Positions 48,531 through 57,499 are shown, numbered from the stretch's first letter. The stretch: DNA of 64,000 nucleotides from Fontimonas thermophila (GCF_900113085.1 NZ_FOOC01000011.1:1-64000); one strand, 5' to 3'. Notes: generated by a model from the letters alone, not told the origin. Program-made: numbers and translations.

Positions 48531-49573
48531 CAGAACAGCACCGCCACCGACGCACGCACGGTATCGTCGCGCCCCATGCGGTCGTCGGTCATCCGCGCAT
48601 ATTCGGCCTTGAGCGCAAACGCCGGCAATGGCCGAAAGGTGAGCCCGGCGAGATACCGATTGATGTCGTGCGCGGCGTTGGAAGCATGGAAGTTCTCGTA
48701 GCGCGCGACTGCGAACAGCCGTGCCGACAGCGGCGCCACCGCCTGCAGATAATGGCCATGCTCGTCGATCTGGTCCTCGCCGAAATCGCGCGTGCGGTAA
48801 GCCAGCTCGCCGGACAATTCATACCGCCGCCACGCCCACCGGAAATCCAGACCGTAGAGCGTCTTGCGGTCCGGCGTGCTTTCCTGCTCGAAGCTCGCAA
48901 AGGAAATGCCGAACTGGGTGTCCGGCAGCAAGGACGTGGCCAGGCGCAGCCCCAAAGCTTCGCGGAACGTATCGATGTCCTTGGCGGCAAACAATTCCTC
49001 GCCGGGCGATACGTACAGCGCGTATTCGATGCCATCCGCCGTCCACGGCAGTACGCCGTGGACCATCGCGCCGGTGGCATTGGTCGGAAACGTGGCCTCG
49101 GTGATCAGCGGACGTGAAGTCGTCCAGGTCAGCGGCGCGGCATGAATCAGATTCCAGCGCCCGATCGGCGTCAGAAATTTACCGAGGCGCAGCTGCCATC
49201 GATCGCCGTAGGCGTAATCGACGTGAAACCGCTCGAGCACGGGCGTCGCCGTATCGGTGGTCGTGTCACCCGGCTGCACCACGAGTCCGTCTTCGAGCTC
49301 CAGCTCCATCAGGAAACGCCAGCGCCCGCCGCCGTCCCACCACAGAATGCCGCTCAAGGCATTGAGCGCGAGCCGCCAGGGCTGCTCGCCGTCACGGCTG
49401 GCGTAGGCAGCTTCTGCATAGCCACCGAGATTAAAGCCGCTGTCGCCGAGCCGGTAACCGAGCCCGAGCCCTTCGCGCAAACCTGCGAGCGCCGGATCCG
49501 GCACCGGCGGCTGCGCCGGTGCGAGCGCGGCCTGGAGCAGGCCCAGCGCCATGACCAGCCCTCGCACCCCCAT
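48530..49573 (-). CDS. Outer-membrane porin-like protein
   Basis: 347 residues from ATG 49573 (GTG 49594 is an alternative). A signal peptide ends near APAQ. The mature chain has regular amphipathic strands: FNLGGYAEAAYASRD, WRFLMELELEDGLVV, FHVDYAYGDRWQLRLGKFLTPIG, YELSGELAYRTRDF, FALKAEYARMTDD, and ends in Phe (ASVAVLF). The layout is that of OprO/P-like or similar barrels; a phosphate preference is suggested only by the PstS-like partner directly downstream. The 110-base gap to the kinase gene holds both promoters. Confidence 0.8.
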   Translation of the reverse strand: MGVRGLVMALGLLQAALAPAQPPVPDPALAGLREGLGLGYRLGDSGFNLGGYAEAAYASRDGEQPWRLALNALSGILWWDGGGRWRFLMELELEDGLVVQPGDTTTDTATPVLERFHVDYAYGDRWQLRLGKFLTPIGRWNLIHAAPLTWTTSRPLITEATFPTNATGAMVHGVLPWTADGIEYALYVSPGEELFAAKDIDTFREALGLRLATSLLPDTQFGISFASFEQESTPDRKTLYGLDFRWAWRRYELSGELAYRTRDFGEDQIDEHGHYLQAVAPLSARLFAVARYENFHASNAAHDINRYLAGLTFRPLPAFALKAEYARMTDDRMGRDDTVRASVAVLF

Positions 49574-49683
49574 CGCCTTCGATCGCCCGTTCACACGCTG
49601 CCCTGGTTGACGCGGTCCTGCTCCGCTGCGGGGTATTCTAGGATGGCCATGTATCCGCATCGCAGCATCCCCACCACGCGCAC

Positions 49684-51447
49684 GTGAGCATCCGCCGCAT
49701 CCTGCTGCTCACGCTGCTGCTCGTCAGCCTGCTGCCGGCCACGTTGCTGACCGCGCTCGCCTTTGGCCGCACGCGCGCAGCGATGCTCGCCGAGATCGAA
49801 AGCGGCGTCCTGCGCTCGGCGGCAGCCATTGCCGAGGACGTCGAGCGGCTGATCCTCGAGCGTGTGTTCGACGCCAGCACGTGGAATCACCTCGAGGTCA
49901 TGCAGGACCTACGCCTGAACGACGTCGACAAACGCCTGTCCGCGTTTCTTGCGGAAATGAAGCGCCGTCATGGCGGGCTCTATCTGGGCCTGCACGCCAG
50001 CGCACCCGACGGTCGGATCGTCGCCAGCAGCGAACCCGCCCTGCTCGGCACACCTCTGCCGCCGCAACAGCCGTGGCGATCGATCCGGCTCGCTGGCAGC
50101 GAGATCCACATCGAACGTCCGCAGAACACGGACACGGGCCTGCGCCTGCGGCTGCGCTGCGCCATCGATTCGGCGTTCGCCGACGGCCGGATCGGCGATC
50201 TCGTCCTCGACGTGAACGGCGCGCTGCTGGAAGACGCGCTCGACCGCGTCGCCACCGCGGACCGACAATTGCTGCTGCTCGATACCGACGGCCGCGTGCT
50301 CGCCGCCTCGCACGCCCTGCGCGCCCGCGGCGTCGGTCTGGGCAGCGCACTCCCCGGCTGGTCCGTGGGCACTGCCGGCAGCGCCGTGCAGACACGCGAC
50401 GGCGCTCCGCTGATGCCGGCCGAAGTCATCGCCGGCCAGCACCGCGTCGAGCGCATCGGCGACTTTGCCGGCCTGGGCTGGACCGTGCTGCTCCTGCAGT
50501 CACGCGCGACCGCGCTGGCGCCGGTACGGCACATGGCCTGGACTTTCGCCGGCCTGCTCGCGGCCATGGCCGTGGCCATCGTCGTCGCCGCGGGCTGGCT
50601 GGCCGCGGTCATCTCCCGCCCGGTGGTCGCGCTGACCGAGTACGTGCGTCACTACACACAGCCCGGCGCGCTGCCGGACGCCCCGCCGGCCGGGCCGGGC
50701 GAGATCGGCGAGCTGACCCGCAGCTTCACGCAGATGGTCGAGACCCTGCACCGCTCGCAGCAGTCGCTGGTACAGGCCTCCAGGCTCGCCGCGCTCGGCG
50801 AGATCACCGCGCTGCTCGCGCACGAGATCCGCACACCGCTGGGCATCCTGCGCTCGGCGGCACAGACGCTGCGCGCGGAATCCGGGCTTTCGTCCGAAAC
50901 CCGCGAGCTGCTCGGCATCATCGAGACCGAGACCGCGCGGCTCAACCGCCTCGTCGGCTCCATGCTCGACAGCGCGCGCACGCGTCCACCCCAGTTCGCC
51001 GCCACCGACGTGCACGCATTGATCGCGCACACCCACACCCTGCTCGCCGCGCAGATCCGCAATCGCGGCATCTCGTTGACATTGCGGTGCGCGGCACGCC
51101 GGCACGTCGTCGAATGCGACGCCGAGCAGATTACGCAGGTCTTGCTCAATCTGGTGATGAACGCGCTGCAGGTGTTGCCACGCGGCGGTCATGTAGAGGT
51201 GGCGACGCGGGATGAAGCCTCGCGCCTGGTCATCGACATCGGCGACGATGGCCCGGGGATCGCACCGGAGGACCGCGAATTGATCTTCGAACCCTTTGTC
51301 TTCCGCCGCGAGGGCGGCATGGGGCTCGGACTCGCCGTCGTGCGCCGTATCCTGCGCCAGCACGGCGGAGATGTCGTCGCCGACCGCAGCCCCCTGGGCG
51401 GCGCATTGTTCCGCGTCTGGCTGCCGGCACGGGAGTCGATCGCATGA
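49684..51447 (+). CDS. Membrane sensor histidine kinase
   Basis: 587 residues from GTG 49684. First helix about 7-29, a periplasmic sensor region (about 30-280, Cache-like, with YLGLHASAPDGRIVASSEPA in parts), second helix about 285-312, and a HAMP segment. The HisKA motif LLAHEIRTPLGILRSA has the phosphorylated His at residue 380, followed by the HATPase boxes LNLVMNAL, IGDDGPGI and GGMGLGLAVV. It pairs with the sigma54-dependent regulator, whose start overlaps by four bases. The divergent porin and PstS-like genes are the obvious candidate targets. The signal is unknown; phosphate or another anion is a guess. Confidence 0.92.
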   Translation: MSIRRILLLTLLLVSLLPATLLTALAFGRTRAAMLAEIESGVLRSAAAIAEDVERLILERVFDASTWNHLEVMQDLRLNDVDKRLSAFLAEMKRRHGGLYLGLHASAPDGRIVASSEPALLGTPLPPQQPWRSIRLAGSEIHIERPQNTDTGLRLRLRCAIDSAFADGRIGDLVLDVNGALLEDALDRVATADRQLLLLDTDGRVLAASHALRARGVGLGSALPGWSVGTAGSAVQTRDGAPLMPAEVIAGQHRVERIGDFAGLGWTVLLLQSRATALAPVRHMAWTFAGLLAAMAVAIVVAAGWLAAVISRPVVALTEYVRHYTQPGALPDAPPAGPGEIGELTRSFTQMVETLHRSQQSLVQASRLAALGEITALLAHEIRTPLGILRSAAQTLRAESGLSSETRELLGIIETETARLNRLVGSMLDSARTRPPQFAATDVHALIAHTHTLLAAQIRNRGISLTLRCAARRHVVECDAEQITQVLLNLVMNALQVLPRGGHVEVATRDEASRLVIDIGDDGPGIAPEDRELIFEPFVFRREGGMGLGLAVVRRILRQHGGDVVADRSPLGGALFRVWLPARESIA

Positions 51448-52814
51448 AAGACATCCGCGTACTCGTCGTCGATGACGAACCCAACATGCGCCGCGTGCTC
51501 GAGATCATGCTCGCGCGCCGCGGGTACAAGACGATCAGCGCCGCCGACGGCCGCGAGGCCTTCTCGCTGCTGCAATCCGCGCCGGTGGACCTGGTCATCA
51601 GCGATCTGCGCATGCCCGGGATGAATGGCATCGAACTGCTGCGCAAGCTGCGGGAAAGCGGCAGCGATGTGCCGCTGATCATGATCACCGCCCACGGCAG
51701 CATCGAAAGTGCGGTCGAGGCGATGCGGCTCGGCGCCTGCGATTACCTGCTGCGGCCGTTCGACACGGAAACCCTGGATCTCTCAATCAGCCGGGTCTTC
51801 AGCGTCCGCGACGTGATCCAGCAGAAGGACTATCTGCGCGAGCAGATCGAGCACGCCTGGGAGGGGCTGATCGGCACCAGCGCGGCGATGCAGGCGGTGC
51901 GCACCCAGATCGAACGGGTTGCGCCGACCCGCGCCGCAGTGCTGCTCACCGGCGAGACCGGCACCGGCAAGGAAGTGGTCGCCCGCGCGATCCACCGCGC
52001 CTCGGATCGCCGCGAGCGCCTGTTCGTGCCGGTCAACTGTGCCGCGATCCCCGCGGACATGCTGGAAAGCGAGCTGTTCGGTTTCGAGAAAGGCGCATTC
52101 ACCGGCGCCGTGCGCCGGCACATCGGCAAATTCGAGCTCGCCGATGGCGGCACGCTGTTCCTCGACGAAATCACCGAGATGCCGGTTGCCCTGCAGGCCA
52201 AGCTGCTGCGCGTGCTGCAGGATGGCGTCATCGAACGCCTGGGTGGTGATCGCGCGCTTTCCCTCGATGTGCGCATCATCGCCGCCAGCAACCGCTCGCC
52301 CGTGCAGGCGATCCGCGAGGGCCACCTGCGCGAGGATGTGTACTACCGGCTCAATGTCTTTACGATCGAACTGCCGCCGCTGCGCGCGCGCCGCGAGGAC
52401 ATTCCGGCGCTCGTGCGGCATTTCATCGCACTGCATGCGGGGGCGCGCCCGACGCGCGCCGTGCCGACGATCACGCCGCAGGCCCTGGACCTTCTGCAGC
52501 GTTACGACTGGCCGGGCAATGTGCGCGAACTCGGGAACATGATCGAGCGCGCGCTGATTCTGAGCGGCGGACGCACCCTGGAGGCATCACACTTTCCGCT
52601 CGATGTGCCACCACGCGCGCCGCCGGCGGCTTCAGCTCATGCCCCCGTTCAGGATCTGCGCCTGGAGCCGGCGGTGGAAGCGTTGGAGAAACAACTGCTC
52701 ACGCAGGCCCTGCGCGAATCCGGCGGCAACAAGGCGCGCGCCGCGCAACTGCTGCAGATCAGCGAACGCTCGGTCTGGTACAAGCTGAAGAAGTACGGCA
52801 TCGGCGACGCCTGA
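51444..52814 (+). CDS. Sigma54-dependent response regulator (NtrC family)
   Basis: 456 residues. Receiver domain 1-120 with phosphoacceptor Asp54 (VISDLRMPG), then an AAA+ domain with Walker A GETGTGKE (171-178), the sigma54-contact loop GAFTGA (218-223), Walker B GGTLFLDEI and Arg finger region. The C-terminal Fis-type helix-turn-helix (about 414-454) has NKARAAQLLQISERSVWYKLKK. It activates sigma54 promoters after phosphorylation by the upstream kinase. I saw no clear GG-N10-GC sigma54 promoter in the gap before the porin gene, so its target may lie elsewhere. Confidence 0.96.
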   Translation: MKDIRVLVVDDEPNMRRVLEIMLARRGYKTISAADGREAFSLLQSAPVDLVISDLRMPGMNGIELLRKLRESGSDVPLIMITAHGSIESAVEAMRLGACDYLLRPFDTETLDLSISRVFSVRDVIQQKDYLREQIEHAWEGLIGTSAAMQAVRTQIERVAPTRAAVLLTGETGTGKEVVARAIHRASDRRERLFVPVNCAAIPADMLESELFGFEKGAFTGAVRRHIGKFELADGGTLFLDEITEMPVALQAKLLRVLQDGVIERLGGDRALSLDVRIIAASNRSPVQAIREGHLREDVYYRLNVFTIELPPLRARREDIPALVRHFIALHAGARPTRAVPTITPQALDLLQRYDWPGNVRELGNMIERALILSGGRTLEASHFPLDVPPRAPPAASAHAPVQDLRLEPAVEALEKQLLTQALRESGGNKARAAQLLQISERSVWYKLKKYGIGDA

Positions 52815-52878
52815 CCGCGCACGGCCGGGCAGCCGCGCCAGAACGAACGTTGCCCGCGCACCGGCGATCCACGCGCCC

Positions 52879-54117
52879 TCAGCGGCGGCGCAGACAAGCG
52901 CCGAAAAAACCATCGGTCCCGTGCACGTGCGGATACAGCCTGAGACGGCGACCGGGCAGCGCGATCCCCTGCGCGGCGAGCACCGCACCGGCATCCTCTT
53001 CGAGGAAATCCGGATGGCGGGCGCAGAAACGCTCGACCACGGCGTCGTTCTCGGCGCGCAACAGACTGCAGGTCGCATAGACCAGACGGCCGCCCGGACG
53101 GACGAGCCGTGCGGCCCGCGCGAGGATCTCGTACTGCTGGCGCGCCAGTGCATCGAGATCGAGCGCCTTCAGCCGCGCCTCTGGCTGGCGGCGCCAGGTT
53201 CCCGTGCCCGAGCATGGTGCATCGACGAGCACGGCGTCGAAATCCGCAACCCGCACCTGTGCCGCATCGACCGGCAGCAGGCTCACGATGCGCACACCGG
53301 CGCGCTGCAGGCGTGGTTTCAAGCGTTCGAGCCGGCCGACGTCGATATCCATCGCGACGAGCGTGCCGCGATCCTGCATCTGCGCAGCGAGCGCGAGCGT
53401 CTTGCCGCCCGCACCGGCGCAGTAATCGACAATGCGTTCGCCCGGACGTGCGGCTACGAGCAGCGCGAGCAACTGGCTGCCCTCGTCCTGCGGCTCGATC
53501 CAGCCGTCACGGTAGGCCGTGAGCGCCGTCAGCGAAACCCGCCGGTGCAGGCGCAGCCCCAGCGGCGCGTAGGGCGTCGGCATCGCCGCGAGTCCTGATG
53601 CGGCGAGCGCACGCTGCGCTTGCTCGCGCGTGGCCCTGAGCGCGTTGACGCGCAGATCCACCGGCGCTTGCCGTTGCAGATCCTGCGCCAGGGCAGCCGC
53701 CGCGTCCGCGCCCAGCTCGGCCTGCCAGTACGCATAGATCGCGTCGGGAACGTTGTAGCGCTCTGCCGGCGTCAGCGCTGCCGGATCGAACACGCGCAGA
53801 CGGTGCGCCATGGCCTCGGCGCCGGCGAAACCCAGCGCCGCGAGATGCGGCACATCGGCATACCCCGACTCCAGGGCCTGCAGCGCGCACAGCGCATTTG
53901 CGTCACTGCACCCGGCGATGCGCTGCAGGCGCCGCAGATCGCGCAGCACGCCATAGACGAGTGCAGTCACGGCGGCGCGGTCGCGGCTGCCCATGTTGCG
54001 CTGCTCGCGAAACGCCGCGTGCAGCCGATGATCGGCAGCCGCACCTGCGCGCAGCACCGCCTCGAGCGTCGCACACGCCAGGCGCCACTGCGGTGGATAC
54101 AGACGCCGCGCGCTCAT
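52879..54117 (-). CDS. RsmB/NOP family SAM-dependent RNA (cytosine-5) methyltransferase
   Basis: 412 residues from ATG 54117. An N-terminal NusB/helical region (about 1-140, RDRAAVTALVYGVLRDLRRLQ) precedes a Rossmann methyltransferase with SAM motif VDYCAGAGGKTLALAA, VDAPCSGTGTWRRQPE with one catalytic Cys, and VYATCSLLRAEND with the other. The two-Cys active site is that of m5C RNA methyltransferases. It resembles RsmB, but without fmt/def neighbours the rRNA position cannot be assigned. An earlier ATG at 54141 adds eight residues. Convergent with the NtrC-type regulator. Confidence 0.9.
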   Translation of the reverse strand: MSARRLYPPQWRLACATLEAVLRAGAAADHRLHAAFREQRNMGSRDRAAVTALVYGVLRDLRRLQRIAGCSDANALCALQALESGYADVPHLAALGFAGAEAMAHRLRVFDPAALTPAERYNVPDAIYAYWQAELGADAAAALAQDLQRQAPVDLRVNALRATREQAQRALAASGLAAMPTPYAPLGLRLHRRVSLTALTAYRDGWIEPQDEGSQLLALLVAARPGERIVDYCAGAGGKTLALAAQMQDRGTLVAMDIDVGRLERLKPRLQRAGVRIVSLLPVDAAQVRVADFDAVLVDAPCSGTGTWRRQPEARLKALDLDALARQQYEILARAARLVRPGGRLVYATCSLLRAENDAVVERFCARHPDFLEEDAGAVLAAQGIALPGRRLRLYPHVHGTDGFFGACLRRR

Positions 54118-54270
54118 TGCTTCACCCGGATTCGGGGGCATGACCGTTCGTCGGCTCGTGCCCACAAGCTATTGTGGCTTGACAAATCAAATGACACTAT
54201 GAGTCGTGGTTGGCGGACTGTAGACACAGGGTTTACGGAGCCGACCGCTTTGCGCAATCAGGAGGTCATC

Positions 54271-54324
54271 ATGGCTGCCAAGAAAGCGACCAAAAAAGCG
54301 GCGAAGAAAACCAAGAAGAAGTAA
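54271..54324 (+). CDS. 17-residue Lys/Ala-rich basic microprotein
   Basis: MAAKKATKKAAKKTKKK: 17 residues, ten of them Lys. A near-perfect ribosome site AGGAGGTC ends six bases before the ATG, a perfect -35-like TTGACA lies at 54179-54184, and a strong terminator follows at 54357-54388, so this is a self-contained expressed unit. The K-A-K repeat is that of histone H1-like tails such as AlgP/Hc1, which bind DNA or RNA electrostatically. It is too short to fold, so it may bind nucleic acid or lipid. I know of no characterised homologue of this length. Confidence 0.6.
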   Translation: MAAKKATKKAAKKTKKK

Positions 54325-54356
54325 GTCTAGCCCCCGCGAAAAGCTGTATCGATTGC

Positions 54357-54388
54357 GCGGCGGTTCCACTCGGGACTGCCGCTTTTTT
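54357..54388 (+). terminator. Terminator of the microprotein gene
   Basis: GCGGCGGTTCC (54357-54367) pairs over 11 positions, including two G-T pairs, with GGGACTGCCGC (54372-54382), loop ACTC, followed by six T. It lies 33 bases past the microprotein stop and before the receiver-domain gene. Confidence 0.88.
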
Positions 54389-54432
54389 GTCGTGCTAGAT
54401 TCGCCGCCACGCACCGATGGAGACATCGCAGG

Positions 54433-54768
54433 ATGAACGCACGACTCGCGCTGATCGTCGACGACTCTCGATCCGCCCGCTTCGCACTGCGCAAGCAGCT
54501 CGAACACCATGCCTTCAAGGTCGAAGCCGTCGAAAGTGCGCGTGCGGCCTATCAGTGGCTCGCTGCGCAGACACCGGACCTGATTTTTCTCGACCACGTC
54601 ATGCCCGGAGAGGATGGATTCGAGGCCCTGCGCCACATCAAGGCGAACCCGCGCACGGCGGCGATTCCAGTGGTGATCTGCTCGTCCAACGAGGGCGGCA
54701 GCTTCGTCGCCGAAGCGCGCAGCCAGGGCGCCGCCGACGTGCTGCAGAAACCGCCGTCGCCGGAGTAG
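54433..54768 (+). CDS. Response-regulator receiver-domain protein, truncated by an amber codon
   Basis: 111 residues, a CheY-like receiver with acidic pair DD (10-11), phosphoacceptor in LIFLDHVMPGEDG, Ser in CSSNEG and Lys in LQKP. The final alpha-helix is cut: the frame meets TAG at 54766-54768 and then continues open in the same frame (LQRVLQQLEAVLA), which reads as the missing last helix. A C-to-T change of CAG (Gln) would explain the stop. As it stands the product lacks helix 5 and any output. Without the stop the protein would be a receiver joined to a coiled coil. Whether the receiver alone is stable is unknown. Confidence 0.75.
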   Translation: MNARLALIVDDSRSARFALRKQLEHHAFKVEAVESARAAYQWLAAQTPDLIFLDHVMPGEDGFEALRHIKANPRTAAIPVVICSSNEGGSFVAEARSQGAADVLQKPPSPE

Positions 54769-55377
54769 CTGCAACGTGTGCTGCAACAGCTCGAAGCCGT
54801 ACTCGCCACACCGATCGCGAAAACGGCGGTGGCGGCTGCGAATACACAGACTGGCGGCAGCGTGCCCGATCGCGTCGCATCGCCAGCGGTGGCGCAGACC
54901 CCTGCGGTCGTCACCCGCGCGCCGTCGCCGGATCGCGATGATCGCATCGCCGGACTGATGGCCCGGCTCGCCGCGCTGGAGCAGCGCCACAGCGCCGATC
55001 TCGCCGCGCTCGAAGCGCGCCTCGCCGCGGCGGAGCAGCGCCACAGCGCCGATCTCGCCGCGCTCAATGCGCGCCTCACGGCGCTGGAGCAGCGCCACAA
55101 CGCCGATCTCGCCGCGCTGGAAGCGCAGCACAAGACCCTCGAAGCCTTCAAGAAGGCCTACGAACAGGACTGCGAGACACTGCGCCGCCACTTCGACACC
55201 GCCCTCGAGGCCGGCATCCGCCGCGCGCGCGAGCAGGCATCCGCCGACATCCGCGCAACGCTGCTGCGCGCGCTGGTTCGGCGGAATGACGGCGGACGCG
55301 CCTTCAGCGCGAGGAAAGCAGCGCGGCCAACAGCAGTGCCCAGCCGGCAATCAAGAGCACGCCGCCGAACGGCGTGA
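54769..55377 (+). pseudogene. Coiled-coil C-terminal part of the broken receiver gene
   Basis: In the same frame as the receiver and directly after its amber codon. The first 20 codons complete receiver helix 5. A linker with Ala/Pro/Thr follows, then heptad-rich coiled coil made of three near-identical 18-residue repeats (ARLAALEQRHSADLAALE type), then EAFKKAYEQDCETLRRHFD and an Arg-rich end. The last 74 bases overlap the 3' end of the convergent DUF423 gene, so the natural end may be earlier. A GTG at 54778 could start a separate coiled-coil protein, but no ribosome site supports it. Confidence 0.6.
54961..55122 (+). repeat. Three tandem 54-bp coding repeats
   Basis: Units 54961-55014, 55015-55068 and 55069-55122 share the core GAGCAGCGCCACAGCGCCGA and encode the 18-residue coiled-coil repeat. 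Differences are a few bases per unit, so the expansion is fairly recent. Confidence 0.9.
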
Positions 55378-55675
55378 CCACGCCCCAGGCGCGCACGCCG
55401 CTCAAGCACAGGACATAAAGACTGCCCGAGAACAGCAGCACGCCGACGGCGAAACACACCGCCGCGGCGTACAGCAGACCCGATTCCGCCGACCGCAGCA
55501 GCACGCCGACCAGCACGAGAGCGAGCGCGTGATACATCTGGTACTCGACCGCGGTCTTCCATACCGACAGCAGCCCCTCCGGCAGTTGACCGCGCAGCGC
55601 ATGTGCGCCGAATGCGCCGAGTGCGACGCCGAGCAGGCCATAGACGGCGCCCAGGGCGGGCCACAGGGCGCTCAT
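55304..55675 (-). CDS. DUF423 family membrane protein
   Basis: 123 residues from ATG 55675, overlapping the stop of the upstream gene by four bases. Four helices with the family start GAVYGLLGVALGAFGAHALRGQL and the later VEYQMYHALALVL, LLFSGSLYVLCLSG and PFGGVLLIAGW. The role of DUF423 is unknown. It is translationally coupled to the oxidoreductase gene upstream. Confidence 0.92.
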   Translation of the reverse strand: MSALWPALGAVYGLLGVALGAFGAHALRGQLPEGLLSVWKTAVEYQMYHALALVLVGVLLRSAESGLLYAAAVCFAVGVLLFSGSLYVLCLSGVRAWGVVTPFGGVLLIAGWALLLAALLSSR

Positions 55676-56853
55676 GACCGGGCCTCGGCGACCCTGAACG
55701 CGATGCCGGCGCGCATCAGCCGTTCGATCAGCGCATTGCCCATCGCCTGCACCGGCGTGATCACGCCGCAGGTCTTGGCCAGCCGGTCGCGCGCAAGACA
55801 CAGCGCCGACTCCGCAAGCATCTTGGAAGTCTCGCCATAGCCTGGATCACCGCCGCTGACTTCGCAGCGCACGCGTTTGCCGCCGCCTTCTCCGAGAAAC
55901 GTCACCTTGAACCAGCCGCGGGCGCGGGCCGAGGGACTCGGCCCCTCGCCGCTGTCCAGCAGCGCGAGCAGACGCTCGCGGGTGGGCTTGAACTGACTGC
56001 CGACGAGCACGATGCCGGCACCGCCGACGAGCTGCAGCAGGGTGGAGAGCTTCTTTACCTGCAGGAAGTGACCGTAGCGGAAATCGGGGCCGTAGCGCGC
56101 GATCGCCGCTGCGCTGCGGCGCACGATCTGCGGGTCGATCGTCGGCATCGGAAGCGTCCAGGTGCCCAGCTCCTCGACGTAGCGCACGCCGTGGTGGATC
56201 GCGCCGATGTGCCGATCCAGCGGCAACCCTTCCTCTCGGCGCCGCTCGCGGCGGACTTTCGCATACTCACCCAGACGCGAGAGTGCCGTGACTGCAGAAT
56301 GCAGCGTGCCGCCGGAAAACCGCCCGCCGGCGCGCACAAAGCCCTGCACCCGCAGCGGCACGTCTTCCGGCAGCTGCTGCACGGTGAACCAGCAGCCGAG
56401 ATCGTGTGGAATGCTGTCGAAGCCGCAGCAGTGGACGATGCGCGCCCCGCTGGCACGGGCGCGGTCGTGGTAGCGCAGCCACATGCGATCGACGAACTCG
56501 GGCTCCCCGGTCAGATCGACGTAATCGGTTCCGGTGGCGGCACAGGCGGCGACCAGCGGTTCGCCGTAGCGAATGTAAGGACCGACCGTGGTGATCACCA
56601 CCTTGGCCGATTCGGCCAGACGCTGCATCGATGCGGCATCGCCGACCTCGGCCTGGAGCAGCGGCAGCGTGCGGCAGTGCGCCGCGATATCGGTCAAGCG
56701 CGCGCGCACGACCTTGAGCTTGTCGAGATTGCGCCCTGCCAATGCCCAGCGCAGATCCGCCCCGGCATGGCGGGCGAGGTATTCCGCCGTGAGCTGGCCG
56801 GTATAGCCGGTCGCTCCGAACAGCACGATCTCGTATTCGCGCGTCTTGCCCAT
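55672..56853 (-). CDS. Saccharopine dehydrogenase-like (trans-acting enoyl reductase type) oxidoreductase
   Basis: 393 residues from ATG 56853 with AGGAACTG upstream. The N-terminal Rossmann domain has VLFGATGYTGQLTAEYLA, WALAGRNLDKL and VVITTVGPYIRYGEPLVAACA. HCCGFDSIPHDLG and a C-terminal part with CEVSGGDPGYGETSKMLAESAL are typical of the family that includes mycobacterial trans-acting enoyl reductase and eukaryotic saccharopine dehydrogenase-like proteins. The cofactor is likely NAD(P). The substrate is not known; saccharopine itself is unlikely because lysine-pathway neighbours are absent. Confidence 0.88.
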   Translation of the reverse strand: MGKTREYEIVLFGATGYTGQLTAEYLARHAGADLRWALAGRNLDKLKVVRARLTDIAAHCRTLPLLQAEVGDAASMQRLAESAKVVITTVGPYIRYGEPLVAACAATGTDYVDLTGEPEFVDRMWLRYHDRARASGARIVHCCGFDSIPHDLGCWFTVQQLPEDVPLRVQGFVRAGGRFSGGTLHSAVTALSRLGEYAKVRRERRREEGLPLDRHIGAIHHGVRYVEELGTWTLPMPTIDPQIVRRSAAAIARYGPDFRYGHFLQVKKLSTLLQLVGGAGIVLVGSQFKPTRERLLALLDSGEGPSPSARARGWFKVTFLGEGGGKRVRCEVSGGDPGYGETSKMLAESALCLARDRLAKTCGVITPVQAMGNALIERLMRAGIAFRVAEARS

Positions 56854-56893
56854 GTTTTCAGTTCCTGTCGGCGGCGTGGATGATAGTGGACGC

Positions 56894-57499
56894 TCAAGGA
56901 TCGAAGCCACGCCGCCCGGTGCGGATCTCGCTGACCCGGCCGTTTTCGAGAACGACGATGCGCAGCAGTTGGTTGGCACCGAAGTTGTACACCCATTCCT
57001 CGCGGTACACCGGTGTCCCGGTGACGTAGTCATCGCGCAGATCGTAGGGACGATCCCAGATCTCCGGCCTTGCGTACCGCAGCACGTAATCGGCGTAGCG
57101 CGTCAGTGGCTCGCCGCAGAAGGCCAGCAGGCGGTATTTGCTCATCCCCGGGCGGATCTCGCCGTGACCGCAACCCTGACCCTGCCGCGGCGCAAAGCCG
57201 TAACCCTCCGACTCGATGCGATCGAGCCGGCCATTGCGAAAGCGCAGAATCCGCAGCAGCTGGCTGGAGCCGCGGTTGTACGTCCATTCCTCGGTCGGCG
57301 CCAGGTAGCCGTAACCGTAAGCGCCGGGCGGCGGCCAGACGTCCCGGAAATCCGGCTCGCCGCAGATCGCCAGCACCTCGGCCGCGAACATGCCCTCGCT
57401 GACCAGACGCGAACCACAGCGCATCGAGCCGGCCGCATCGACCGGCGCCGGGACGCCGATGGCGCAGAGCCACAACAGCAGGGCGGCGAAAGAACGCAT
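56894..57499 (-). CDS. Exported DUF2845 protein with two repeats
   Basis: 201 residues from ATG 57499 with a signal peptide ending PVDAAG. Two DUF2845-type repeats: first MRCGSRLVSEGMFAAEVLAICGEPDF and EEWTYNRGSSQLLRILRFRNGRLDRIES, second IRPGMSKYRLLAFCGEPLTR and EEWVYNFGANQLLRIVVLENGRVSEI (quoted in parts). Each repeat has a CGEP motif after a helix and a long hairpin, as in BamE/SmpA-like small periplasmic domains. The function is unknown. Confidence 0.85.
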   Translation of the reverse strand: MRSFAALLLWLCAIGVPAPVDAAGSMRCGSRLVSEGMFAAEVLAICGEPDFRDVWPPPGAYGYGYLAPTEEWTYNRGSSQLLRILRFRNGRLDRIESEGYGFAPRQGQGCGHGEIRPGMSKYRLLAFCGEPLTRYADYVLRYARPEIWDRPYDLRDDYVTGTPVYREEWVYNFGANQLLRIVVLENGRVSEIRTGRRGFDP

